Shown piece by piece: positions 6,301-14,600 of a DNA stretch of 21,639 bases. The translations under genes and the position numbers were made by a program. Under the pieces are notes generated by a model that saw only the letters and a list, made by a program, of their open reading frames with translations, was not told the DNA's origin and ran no database searches. Each line of letters begins with the position of its first letter. Position 1 is the first letter of the stretch. This DNA comes from an uncultured bacterium (GTDB lineage Bacteria > Verrucomicrobiota > Kiritimatiellia > RFP12 > UBA1067): contig CACZAK010000152.1 of the NCBI GenBank assembly GCA_902779075.1, forward strand, positions 1 through 21,639, written 5' to 3'.

Positions 6301-7553
6301 GCGACGTCGCTTTCCGCCACGACTTCACGGGCGGCACTCTCTCGGCGACCGGCGACGGATGGACGGACAGCGGCCTCGCTGGCACCGGAACCGCCGTGGG
6401 CGTGCCCGGCGGCGCGGCGTTCCCGTCCAAGGACGGCTACGGCACGGTCGTGGGCGGCCTCAGCCGCGACTGGACGATGGCCATGCAGTTCAGAGGGCCG
6501 GAAGTGTCGGAGGGCAAGGCCGTCATGTTCTCCTACGGCGGCGTCGAGAATGGCAACAAGAGGTCTATCTCCATATGCCGGACGGCGGAAGGCAAACTCG
6601 TCGCGCAGACCGTGCAGAACTGGGGCGGCGGCGTGAATGCGACCTCCAGCATCGAACTTGGTGACGATGCGGACAGGATCTTCCACACGCTTGTCATCGT
6701 GAATGAGCGCGACGTCAAGACCGACTACCGGTATGGGTGGGCCTCCGGAATGCAGTCGTTCTATCTTGACGGCGAGTTCGTGGGCGCGATCACCGACAAC
6801 AACGGACAGGAGCGCGCGCTGATGGACACGTTCCGCTACGGCGCGATCTACAACAGAACCTTCAACGGCATAACCGAGCCGACGGCGGGCAGCGGCCTCG
6901 CGTTCCGCGATTTGCGCTTCGCGACGAAAGTCTGGACTTCTGCGGAGGCCAAGGCTTACGCGCTCGACCGCCAGATGCCGGGCGACGACTTCCTCTTCGA
7001 CTACCGCTTCACGTCCGGCGAGAAACATTTCTACGGCAACGGATTCGCCGACCCCGTCACGGTTGCGGCTGGCTACACTCCTGTCCACGGCACGAGCGGC
7101 TACGGCACCGCCGTCCACGCGACCGGCTACGGCATAAACAATGACGACATCAAGAAGGCGCTCGCCGGGAACTGGTCGCTCGCGATGTCCTTCAAGTCGT
7201 GCGACATCGAGAAGGGCGCGATTATCTCGCTCGGCGACATTCCTGCAAACGGCACTAAGCAGCTGGCGATTCTTTCGTCCAGCACCGAGGGCAGGCTTTA
7301 TGCCGCCGTCGTCCAGCGCTGGGGCGGTACCACTGCGATAAACCGATCTTTAAACGACCAGACGATTGAGGTGAGCGGCGCCGACTTCGCGAAGAAGTTC
7401 CACACGCTCGTCGTCACCCACGTGCCGACGGACGCGACGCACACCGGCGTCTTGACGGTCTACGTGGATGGCGTCCAGGTGCATCAGTTCACTAGGCGGC
7501 ATCCGCTTCGGCGCGCTCATGGACAACGGGCGGACGACCTCGCTCCCCGGTGA
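3300..7553 (+). CDS. Giant LamG-repeat surface protein A, 5' part (frameshifted gene)
   Basis: Open for 1417 codons, but neither end is natural. The signal peptide (FKKAKCSLIAALAFAATATFAA, residues about 28-49) aligns with that of paralogue B. The ATG at 3300 has no ribosome binding site; the well-placed ATG at 3278 is in another frame and would join this frame if one A were removed from the A6 run at 3384-3389. LamG/concanavalin-like modules follow: residues about 50-290 and 301-521 (HRWSFN type), 528-760, 769-994, 1002-1226 and 1231 onward (YDF/RHDF type, with NGYGTAVH). At nt 7494 a 5-nt deletion relative to the copy at 6099-6120 shifts the frame, adding about 20 wrong residues to the stop at 7553. 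LamG folds bind glycans or proteins; the ligand is unknown. Likely a pseudogene or phase-variable gene. Confidence 0.75.
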   Translation: MESRMREIRTYGLTRGKSHRRQCRTIQFKKAKCSLIAALAFAATATFAAAPDALIHRWSFNNSLEDTGSIGGKTAVLGGNAALYGETSVRVQRGGDPVELGANPIPSDLGDTPFTIEVWATPTTLDTYRGMFSLGERSNTSAKGLMGVFQGYRQINYTGGSGGDNGPVWHAVAGTVNGGTGKNVAMTPGGISANTPYYFAYVVTPTGDGSATVAGYVYNVSTGAQVGKSVAWTVESWTTSQLAQSWFGLGTTPWNDACPGADYDEVRVWKKALTPADVAANVKVGPDAIPGDGDYPTLGVSEANLAHRWSFNGSLVDSVTEDVATMQGASYTADGVRFAGGSKADNYVSLGANKMPSDNVTLEFFSTTRTLGWPKMFCLGNGGSETDGISFSYARGDGTGLSGIEIYGTNGGHWIGRITNALEANKPYHFIFTFSCDGTDTVVSGYCIDLTNPGTIRGQFTETLSGWRMTESISLDTFNLGWSFWGDSAPNADFDEVRVWDGVLSATEILASAAAGADAIITKESDPNVVLFEYDFSGGANNFSGIVADPVVNDASYLAVHGTNGYGTAVHPAGYGPIALGEQYLNEDWTLAMSVKSCDVENGILLALGGNGFTSNGRELRILSSSTPGKLSAVIAQTWDVNYEFGQNTPGGSNIELTDLGDTTGAFHTLVAVHTKDDAKIKLYWDGVYKGEFNSLSNMGADKVFRSNLQFGGSLNNTIASHVSTASNLDAAFQNVTFYMKALDGDAISEYATKFPSAAATTTSIDGQFFGYGFTTGEKVYSGTIEDPVTVAAGYTAVNGANGYGTAVHACGYGIDNNDIKTALAGEWSLAMSFKSCNIEKGAIISLGNIPANGTKQLAILSSSTEGRLYAAVVQRWGGTTAINRSLDDQTIAVGGADFTKEFHTLVVTHVPTDATHTGVLTVYVDGVQVHQFTIGGGIRFGALMDNGGTTSLPADIKPTAWCPDVAFQDVRLYKKAFNADEALAYALAFPAVAAATSDIGDVAFRHDFTGGTLSATGDGWTDSGLAGTGTAVGVPGGAAFPSKDGYGTVVGGLSRDWTMAMQFRGPEVSEGKAVMFSYGGVENGNKRSISICRTAEGKLVAQTVQNWGGGVNATSSIELGDDADRIFHTLVIVNERDVKTDYRYGWASGMQSFYLDGEFVGAITDNNGQERALMDTFRYGAIYNRTFNGITEPTAGSGLAFRDLRFATKVWTSAEAKAYALDRQMPGDDFLFDYRFTSGEKHFYGNGFADPVTVAAGYTPVHGTSGYGTAVHATGYGINNDDIKKALAGNWSLAMSFKSCDIEKGAIISLGDIPANGTKQLAILSSSTEGRLYAAVVQRWGGTTAINRSLNDQTIEVSGADFAKKFHTLVVTHVPTDATHTGVLTVYVDGVQVHQFTRRHPLRRAHGQRADDLAPR
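5664..6102 (+). repeat. LamG module repeat R1
   Basis: This 439-bp stretch encodes VTVAAGYTAV to VDGVQVHQFT. It is nearly identical at DNA level to R2 (7056-7494) within the same gene and to R3 (11756-12190) in gene B. It keeps the intact TATCGGCGGCGGC sequence that R2 has lost. Confidence 0.8.
7056..7494 (+). repeat. LamG module repeat R2
   Basis: Same length (439 bp) as R1 and nearly identical, including silent positions. It ends at ACTA (7491-7494), directly followed by GGCGGCATCC where R1 has TCGGCGGCGGCATCC. The 5-nt difference is the frameshift of gene A. Confidence 0.8.
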
Positions 7554-8511
7554 CATCAAGTCCACGGCCTATTGCCCAGACACGGCGTTCCAGGACGTGA
7601 GGTTCTTCACGAAGGTCCTTTCCGCCGACGAGATCGCGGCGTATGCGGCCATGTTCCCGGCGGCGGCGGCGACGAAGAGCAATATTGACGACTACGGCTT
7701 CCGCCACGACTTCTCGTCCGGCAAGCTCGTCCGCACGGGCGATAGCTGGATCGACGGCGACGGCGAGGGCGCGAACGGCATCGTCGGCACGGGAACGAGC
7801 GTGCCCGGCCCGAAGGTCGAAGGGAAGATCACCAAGGCCGCGTTCCCGTCCAAGGACGGCTACGGTTCGGTCGACGGCGGCCTCAACCGCGACTGGACGC
7901 TCGCGATGAGCGTGAAGGCCCCGGCCGTCGTCGGCAGCGAGAAAGGCATCGTGCTCGCAATCGGCGGCGTGGATGTCGATCCGTGGACAGCCGCTGTAAA
8001 GGCTCTCGTGCTCAGCTCCGATGCGAACGGCGGCCTTTATGCGAAAATCGTGCAGCGTTGGGGATCTGGCGAGGACGCCGTCAATGACGTCGGCAGCATT
8101 GCTTCGCTGACAATCGCTTCCGACAATCTTGGAGGCGGGACGACGAACGGCTTCCACACTCTCGTGGTCGTGAACGAGAGGGACGTCAAGACCGACGAGC
8201 AGTGGACTACGAGCTGGAAGAGCGGAATGGTTTCCTTCTACTGGGACGGCGTGTACAAGGGTTCGCTTACCGGAGTGGATGGACAGGGGCCGACCTTTAC
8301 CCCGACCATGCGCTACGGTGCGATCTACAACAGGACGTACACGGGAAGCTCGAATTTCGTGGAATCGTCGAACAAGGACAGCGGCCTTGCGTTCTACGAC
8401 CTGCGCTTCATCCCGCAGGTGTGGACGAGCGCGGAGGCGGCGGACTACGCGGCGGCGTTTCCTGCGGCGGAGCAGTCCAAGGCGTGCGGAATCGCCATCC
8501 TCCTGAGGTAG
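7468..8511 (+). CDS. LamG-repeat surface protein A, 3' part after the frameshift
   Basis: This frame continues protein A. Real homology starts at about nt 7495 (GGIRFGALMDNGRTTSLP), completing the sixth LamG module, and a seventh runs about 7693-8470 (YGFRHDFSSGKLV to FIPQVWTSAEAADYAAAFP). The first residues before 7495 are an out-of-frame reading of the upstream module, so the ATG at 7468 is not a natural start and no ribosome binding site supports it. The C-terminus is KACGIAILLR, matching the tail shared by proteins B, C and D (basic at -10, Gly at -7, hydrophobic at the end). Without the 5-nt loss, A would be one polypeptide of roughly 1740 residues ending at 8511. Confidence 0.75.
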   Translation: MASRCISSLGGIRFGALMDNGRTTSLPGDIKSTAYCPDTAFQDVRFFTKVLSADEIAAYAAMFPAAAATKSNIDDYGFRHDFSSGKLVRTGDSWIDGDGEGANGIVGTGTSVPGPKVEGKITKAAFPSKDGYGSVDGGLNRDWTLAMSVKAPAVVGSEKGIVLAIGGVDVDPWTAAVKALVLSSDANGGLYAKIVQRWGSGEDAVNDVGSIASLTIASDNLGGGTTNGFHTLVVVNERDVKTDEQWTTSWKSGMVSFYWDGVYKGSLTGVDGQGPTFTPTMRYGAIYNRTYTGSSNFVESSNKDSGLAFYDLRFIPQVWTSAEAADYAAAFPAAEQSKACGIAILLR

Positions 8512-8536
8512 CGATGAATCGGGTTGATCGTTATGT

Positions 8537-8594
8537 GGTAGGGCGGCATATCCTTATGCCGCCGAACGGCGCGTTGAGGACAACGCGCCCTACC
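8537..8594. repeat. Twin-hairpin element with complementary loops
   Basis: An outer stem GGTAGGG (8537-8543) / CCCTACC (8588-8594) encloses two hairpins. Hairpin 1 has GGCGGCATA (8542-8550) pairing with TATGCCGCC (8555-8563) around the loop TCCT. Hairpin 2 has GGCGCGTTG (8568-8576) pairing with CAACGCGCC (8581-8589) around the loop AGGA. The loops are exact reverse complements. It sits in the gap between genes A and B and could act as a bidirectional terminator or a REP-like repeat; no T-tract follows. Confidence 0.7.
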
Positions 8595-8637
8595 AATACG
8601 GATCGATTAAATCCAACCACTTTCTAACCACATAAAT

Positions 8638-8641
8638 GGAG
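8638..8641 (+). promoter_or_regulatory. Ribosome binding site deciding the start of gene B
   Basis: GGAG at 8638-8641 lies 9 nt before the ATG at 8651. It overlaps the first codons of an alternative in-frame ATG at 8636, which has no such site upstream. This favours 8651, giving a compact signal peptide. Confidence 0.65.
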
Positions 8642-8650
8642 AAAAAACGA

Positions 8651-11600
8651 ATGAAATCAATAATGCTACATAAAGCGAAGCGCTGGCTTGGCGCGGCGCT
8701 TGCGTTTGCCGTGACGGCGTCGTTCGCCGCCACGCCAGACGCGCTGATACACCGCTGGAGCTTCAACAACAGCCTTGAAGACACCGGCTCGATCGGCGGC
8801 ATGACCGCCACGCTCGGCGGCAACGCCGCGCTGTACAACAAAACCACCGTCCGCGTGAACGCCGGCGGCAACGGCACGAGCTGGGTGGAGCTTGGCGCGA
8901 ACCCGATTCCCTCCAGCCTCGGCGACACGCCGTTCACCATCGAGGTGTGGGCCACGCCGAGGGAAATCCGAAACTACGCCTCCGTGTTCTCCCTCGGCGA
9001 GCGAAGCAATTCCTCGGCCAAGGGCCTGATGGGCGTGTTCCACGGCTACAGGCAGGTCAAGCACGACGACAGCGGGGCAAGCGGATGGGGAAGCCCGGTC
9101 TGGCAAGCGCTCGGCGGCACGGTCGGCAGCGGCACGGGCAACAACATCGGCATGGCGCAGAGCGGCATTTCCACCGGCACGCCGTACTACTTCGCCTACG
9201 TCGTGACGCCGAAGGGCGACTCCTCCGCCACGATCATCGGCTACGTTTACAACGCCTCCACCGGTGCGCTGGTGGGCAAGAGCGGGATGTACACGGCGAC
9301 GAACTGGACGACGGCGGATATGGTCCAGTCAACTTTCAACCTCGGCACTACGCCTTGGAACAATGACAACCCCGGCGCGGACTACGACGAAGTGCGCGTG
9401 TGGAAGACTGCCCTCACGCCCGGCCAGGTCGCGGCGCACGTCGCGCACGGCCCTGATGCGATTCCAGGCGACGGCAGCGTATCCGACGGGCGCCTCCGCA
9501 CGGAGTCCGCAACCCTCGCGCACCGCTGGAGCTTCAACGGCTCGCTCGCCGATTCGGTCACCGGCGACACCGCGACGATGAAGGGCGGGTACTACGCCGC
9601 CAACGGCGCCGTCCGCTTCGCCGGCGGCAACAAAGGCGACTATGAAATCGCTCTCGGCGCGGACATGCCGTCCGACAGCGTGACGCTCGAATTCTTCTCC
9701 ACGACGCGCAGTCTTGGATGGCAGAAGCTGTTCTGCCTCGGCAACGGTCAAACCGACGGTATCAGCTTCTCGTTCCAGCGCGGCAGCAACCCCGCCGCCG
9801 GCGTATCGGGCCTCGAAATCTACGACAAGAATAATAGCGGCCATTATGTGGACGGCATCCCGAACGCCCTTGAATCGGACAAGCCGTACCTTTTCACTTT
9901 CACCTTCTCCTGCGACGGAACCGACACCGTCTTGAACGGCTATTGCATCGACCTGGCGAATCCCGGCGTGATCAGGGGCCAGTTCTCCCGGACGCTCGCC
10001 GGCTGGAAGCTGACGGAAAAGATCACGCTCAACACGTTCAACCTCGGCTGGTCGTTCTGGGGCGACGGCGCTCCGAACGCGGACTTCGACGAAGTGCGCG
10101 TGTGGAACGGCGTCCTCTCCGAGGCCGAAGTCCTCAAGAGCGCGGCGGCCGGCGCCGACGCGACGATCAACCCCTCGTTCCCCGAAGCGCCCGAAGATCT
10201 GATACACCGCTGGAGCTTCAACGGCAACCTCGAGGACTCCGGTTCGATCGGCCTCAACACCGCGACGATCAAAGGCAACGCCGGGCTGCTGAACGGCAAC
10301 TCCGTGCACGTGAACAACGGCGGCAACGGCACGAGCTGGGTGGAGCTTGGCGGCAACCCGATTCCGTCCAGCCTTGGCGACACGCCGTTCACCATCGAGG
10401 TGTGGGCCACGCTGAATTCGAGGCAAGACTACGCCTCCGTGTTCTCCCTCGGCGAGCGCGGAACCGGCGGGGATCCCACGGTCAAGGGCCTGATGGGTGT
10501 GTTCCACGGCTTCAGGCAGGTTAGAGAAAGCGGGGACGCGCAATGGGGCGCGTGTATGCAGCCGCTCTGCGGCTCGATGTCGAACGTCGCCATGACGCAG
10601 GGCGAACTTTCCAACGGCACGGCGTACTACTTCGCCTACGTCGTGACGCCGCAGGGCAACGGCTCCGCCACGCTCATGGGCTACGTGTACAACGCCTACA
10701 CCGGCGCGCTGGTGGGCCAGAGCGTGATGCGCACGGTGACCGGCTGGACGACGGAGCAGCTTGTCCAGTCCACGTTCAACCTCGGCACGACGTGCTGGAA
10801 CAACAACAACCCCGGCGCGGACTACGACGAAGTGCGCGTGTGGAAGAAGGCGCTCACGGCCGACCAGGTTGCGGTGAGCGTCCGGTGCGGCCCGGACGTG
10901 GTTCCCGGCGCGAGTGCGACGGTTAACCCCGTGGTCGAAGAGGGCAAACCCGCGACGCTTCTCCACCGCTGGAGCTTCAACGGCAGCCTCACGGACACCG
11001 GCGTTTACGGCGGCTCCGACGCGGTTACGTTCGGCACCGCGAAACTGGTAGATGGAACGTCCGTGGCGACGTACAAGGACGGCAGCTGGAACACTTCCTA
11101 CGTGAGCCTCGGCGCGAACATGATTCCCGCCTCCCTTGGCAACACGCCGTTTACCGTCGAAATGTGGGCCACGCCGCGCGACCTGCAAACCTACCTCCCG
11201 ACGTTCACGCTCGGCAAGCCGGACGACAGTGGCAGTTCAAACAAGGCATTGATGTTCGTGTTCCACGGCGTCGGGCAGATCAGGCCGGGTAGCAATACAT
11301 CGCCTGCGCCCGTGTTCCAGGCGCTCGGCTCGAACCAGCACGGCAACAACGTATCGATGAGCACTGCGGCGCTCACGGTCGGCACGCGCTATCATGTTTC
11401 GATCGTCGTCGAGCCGCAGGCGGGCGACACCGTGACCATCACCGGCTACGTCCATGACGACGCGGGCAATCTGGTCGGCAGCGGCGCCCAGACGGGCATC
11501 ACCGGCTGGAACGCAACCACCCTGACGCAGTATGCGTTTTATCTCGGCCGCAACCCGTGGCACGACGCCAACCCCTCCGCCGAATACGACGAAGTCCGCA

Positions 11601-14600
11601 TCTGGAGCCGCGCCTTCACGGCGAAGGAACTCGCCTTGAACGCCGTATCCGGCCCCGACACGATCCTCGACCACGACGCTCGAGGAAATTCGCCGCTTCT
11701 CGCATACGACTTCACGTCCGGCGCGAAGGCGTACAGCGGCTTTATCGACGATCCCGTCACGGTCGCGGCGGGCTACACCGCCGTCCACGGCACGAACGGA
11801 TACGGCACGGCGGTCCACGCCGCCGGCTACGGCACGAGCGATGCCATCAGGACGGCGCTCGCCGGCGAATGGTCGCTCGCGACATCCTTCAAGTCGTGCG
11901 ACATCGAGAAGGGCGTGCTGCTCTCGCTCGGCAACATTCCCGCAAACGGCACGAAGCAGCTGGCGATCCTTTCATCCAGCACCGAGGGAAGGCTTTACGC
12001 CGCCGTCGTCCAGCGTTGGGGCGGTGCCACTGCGATAAACCGGTCTCTCGACGATCAGACGATTGCGGTGAGCGGTGCCGACTTCGCGAACGAGTTCCAC
12101 ACGCTCGTCGTCACCCACGTGCCGACGGACGCGACGAACACCGGCGTCTTGACGGTCTACGTGGACGGCGTCCAGGTGCATCAGTTCACCACTGTTAACT
12201 TGGGCCAAGAACGCGCCTTCGGCAACGGCATCCGCTTCGGCGCGCTGATGGACGCCGGGCGGACGACCTCCCTCCCATCCGACATCAAGCCCACGGCCTA
12301 TTGCCCCGACACGGCGTTCCAGGACGTCCGGCTCTACGACAGGCTGCTTTCGGCGGACGAAATCGCGGCATACGCCGCCGAGTTCCCGGCGGCTGCGGCG
12401 ACGAAGGGCAGCATCGGCGACTACGGTTTCCGCCACAGCTTCTCGACAGGCAAGCTCGTCTCCGACAACGGGACGTTCGCCTCGACCGGCGGGTTTAACG
12501 ACAACGGTCTCGTCGGGACAGGCACGGCGGTGGACGCCCCGGCGTACGCGGCGGAAGGCGTGAAGGCGTGCTTCCCGGACAAGACCGGCTACGGCACGGT
12601 GACGGGCGGCCTCAACCGCGACTGGACGATCGCCATGAGCGTGAAGGGCCCGACGGTCGTCAGCGGCAACCCCGCCGCGATGTTCTCTTTCGGCGGCGTG
12701 GAGGATTCCACGAAACAATGCCGCTCGATCGCGCTCTGCAGTTCCTCCACCGGCTCGCTCTTCGTGCAGATGGTGCAGCGCTGGGGTTCGGGAAACGATG
12801 CCGTCAATGCGCCGGTGAGCCTCGACCTCGGCGGCGACACGTCGAGCATGTTCCACACTCTCGTCATCGTCAACGAGCGGAACATCAGGACGGACGAGAA
12901 CCTCAACACGCAATGGAACACCGGCATGATCTCCTTCTACCTCGACGGCGAGTACAAGGGATCGTTCACAGTCAACAACGGCCAGGAGCGCGCGTTGATG
13001 AACGCGATCCGCTACGGCGCGATCTACAACAGGACGCATGAGAGCGTCGTCGAGCCTGACGCGGCGAGCGGCCTCTCGTTCCAGGACCTGCGCTTCATTC
13101 CGCAGGTGTGGACGGGCGCGGAGGCGAAGGACTACGCGGCGGCGTTCCCCGTCGCCCCGACGGCAAACGTCACGCTCGAGGTGTCCGGCGACGACGACTT
13201 CGCCGGTTCGCAGCAGATAGCAATCACCGGCGGCGGGCAGATCTACTACACGTTGGACGGCTCCGAGCCGACGCCCGAGAACGGCACGCTCTACGCCGGC
13301 GCGTTCACGCTCGCCGGGTCGGCGCAGTTCAAGGCTCGCGCCTTCGCGGACGGCCAGCCCGTCAGCCAGACGGTCAGCAGGACGTTCACCGAGGCGACGG
13401 ACACCGCGGCGTACGACTACGTCTTCCGCTACAACTTCGTGGACGGCGTCAAGAACTACAACCACCACGGCTGCGCGACCGAGCCTGCCGGAACGGCGGC
13501 GGGCTACGCCGCGGTCCACGGCACGAACGGCTACGCCAAGGCGATCCACCCGACCGGCTACGGCACGATCGTGGACGGCATGGCGCGTCTCAACAACGAC
13601 TGGACGCTCGCGATGTGCGTGAAGCCCGGCGACCTCGAGAAGGGCATCCTGCTTTCGCTCGGCGACAACAACGCCGTCAACACGAAGGAACTTGCGATTT
13701 GCTCCTCGTCCACGGCCGGCAGGATCCACGTCGCCGTCGTGCAGAAGTGGACGACGAACACGGGCGTCGCCAACTACAAGAACCTGCCGTTCGCCTACGA
13801 CATCCCGGTGGGCGGCGACACGGCGGGCAGCTTCCATTCGCTCGTCGTCACGCACGTCGCCAACACGGCGTATGACGCCGGGACCGGCCAGGCGGTGTCG
13901 GGCGTGATTACGTTCTACTGGGACGGCGTCAACGTCGGTGGGTTCGATTCCTCCACCAACGGCGGCGAACGCGAGTTCGGCAACGGCTTCAAGTTCGGCG
14001 GCCTGCACGACGGTTCGACGTCTTGGCTCTCGCAGCAGGGCTACGTCGAGACGGCGTACGACGTCGAGAGCGCGTTCCGCGACGTGCGCTTCTACGCGAG
14101 GACGCTGACGGCGGACGAGATCGCCGGCTACGCGGCGATGTTCCCGGCGACGGACTCCACGAGCGGAAACATCGGCACGTTCGACTTCCGCCACGACTTC
14201 ACCGGCGGCTCGCTCGCCGTCACCGGCAGCGCGTTCACCGACGGCGGCATCGCCGCCGCGACGAAGGAGGCGCTCGGCCCGGTGGGCGACGATGCGGCGA
14301 AGGCCGCGTGGCCCGGAATGTCCGGCTACGGCACGATCGGCGGCGTGAACATGAACGGCGACTGGACGCTCGCCATGAGCGTGAAGGCGCCGAAGGTCAC
14401 GGACGACGAGAAGGGCATCATCGTCTCGCTCGGCGGCGTGAACGCCAAAGGCACGAAGGCCCTTGCGATTGGCTCCACGGCGGACTCCACCGGCGGGCTG
14501 TTCTTCGGCCTTGCACAGCGGTGGGGCGGCGATACCACGGCAATCAACACCTGCAACGGACAGGTCACGCTCGCCGGGCTTGGCGACACGACGAAGGAGT

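Noticed and set aside
3297..7118. Minus-strand open frame of 1273 codons opposite gene A
   Set aside because: It is antisense to the LamG repeats, rich in Arg, Ala, Val and Glu, repeats in step with the LamG modules and has no recognisable domain; a GC-bias artefact.
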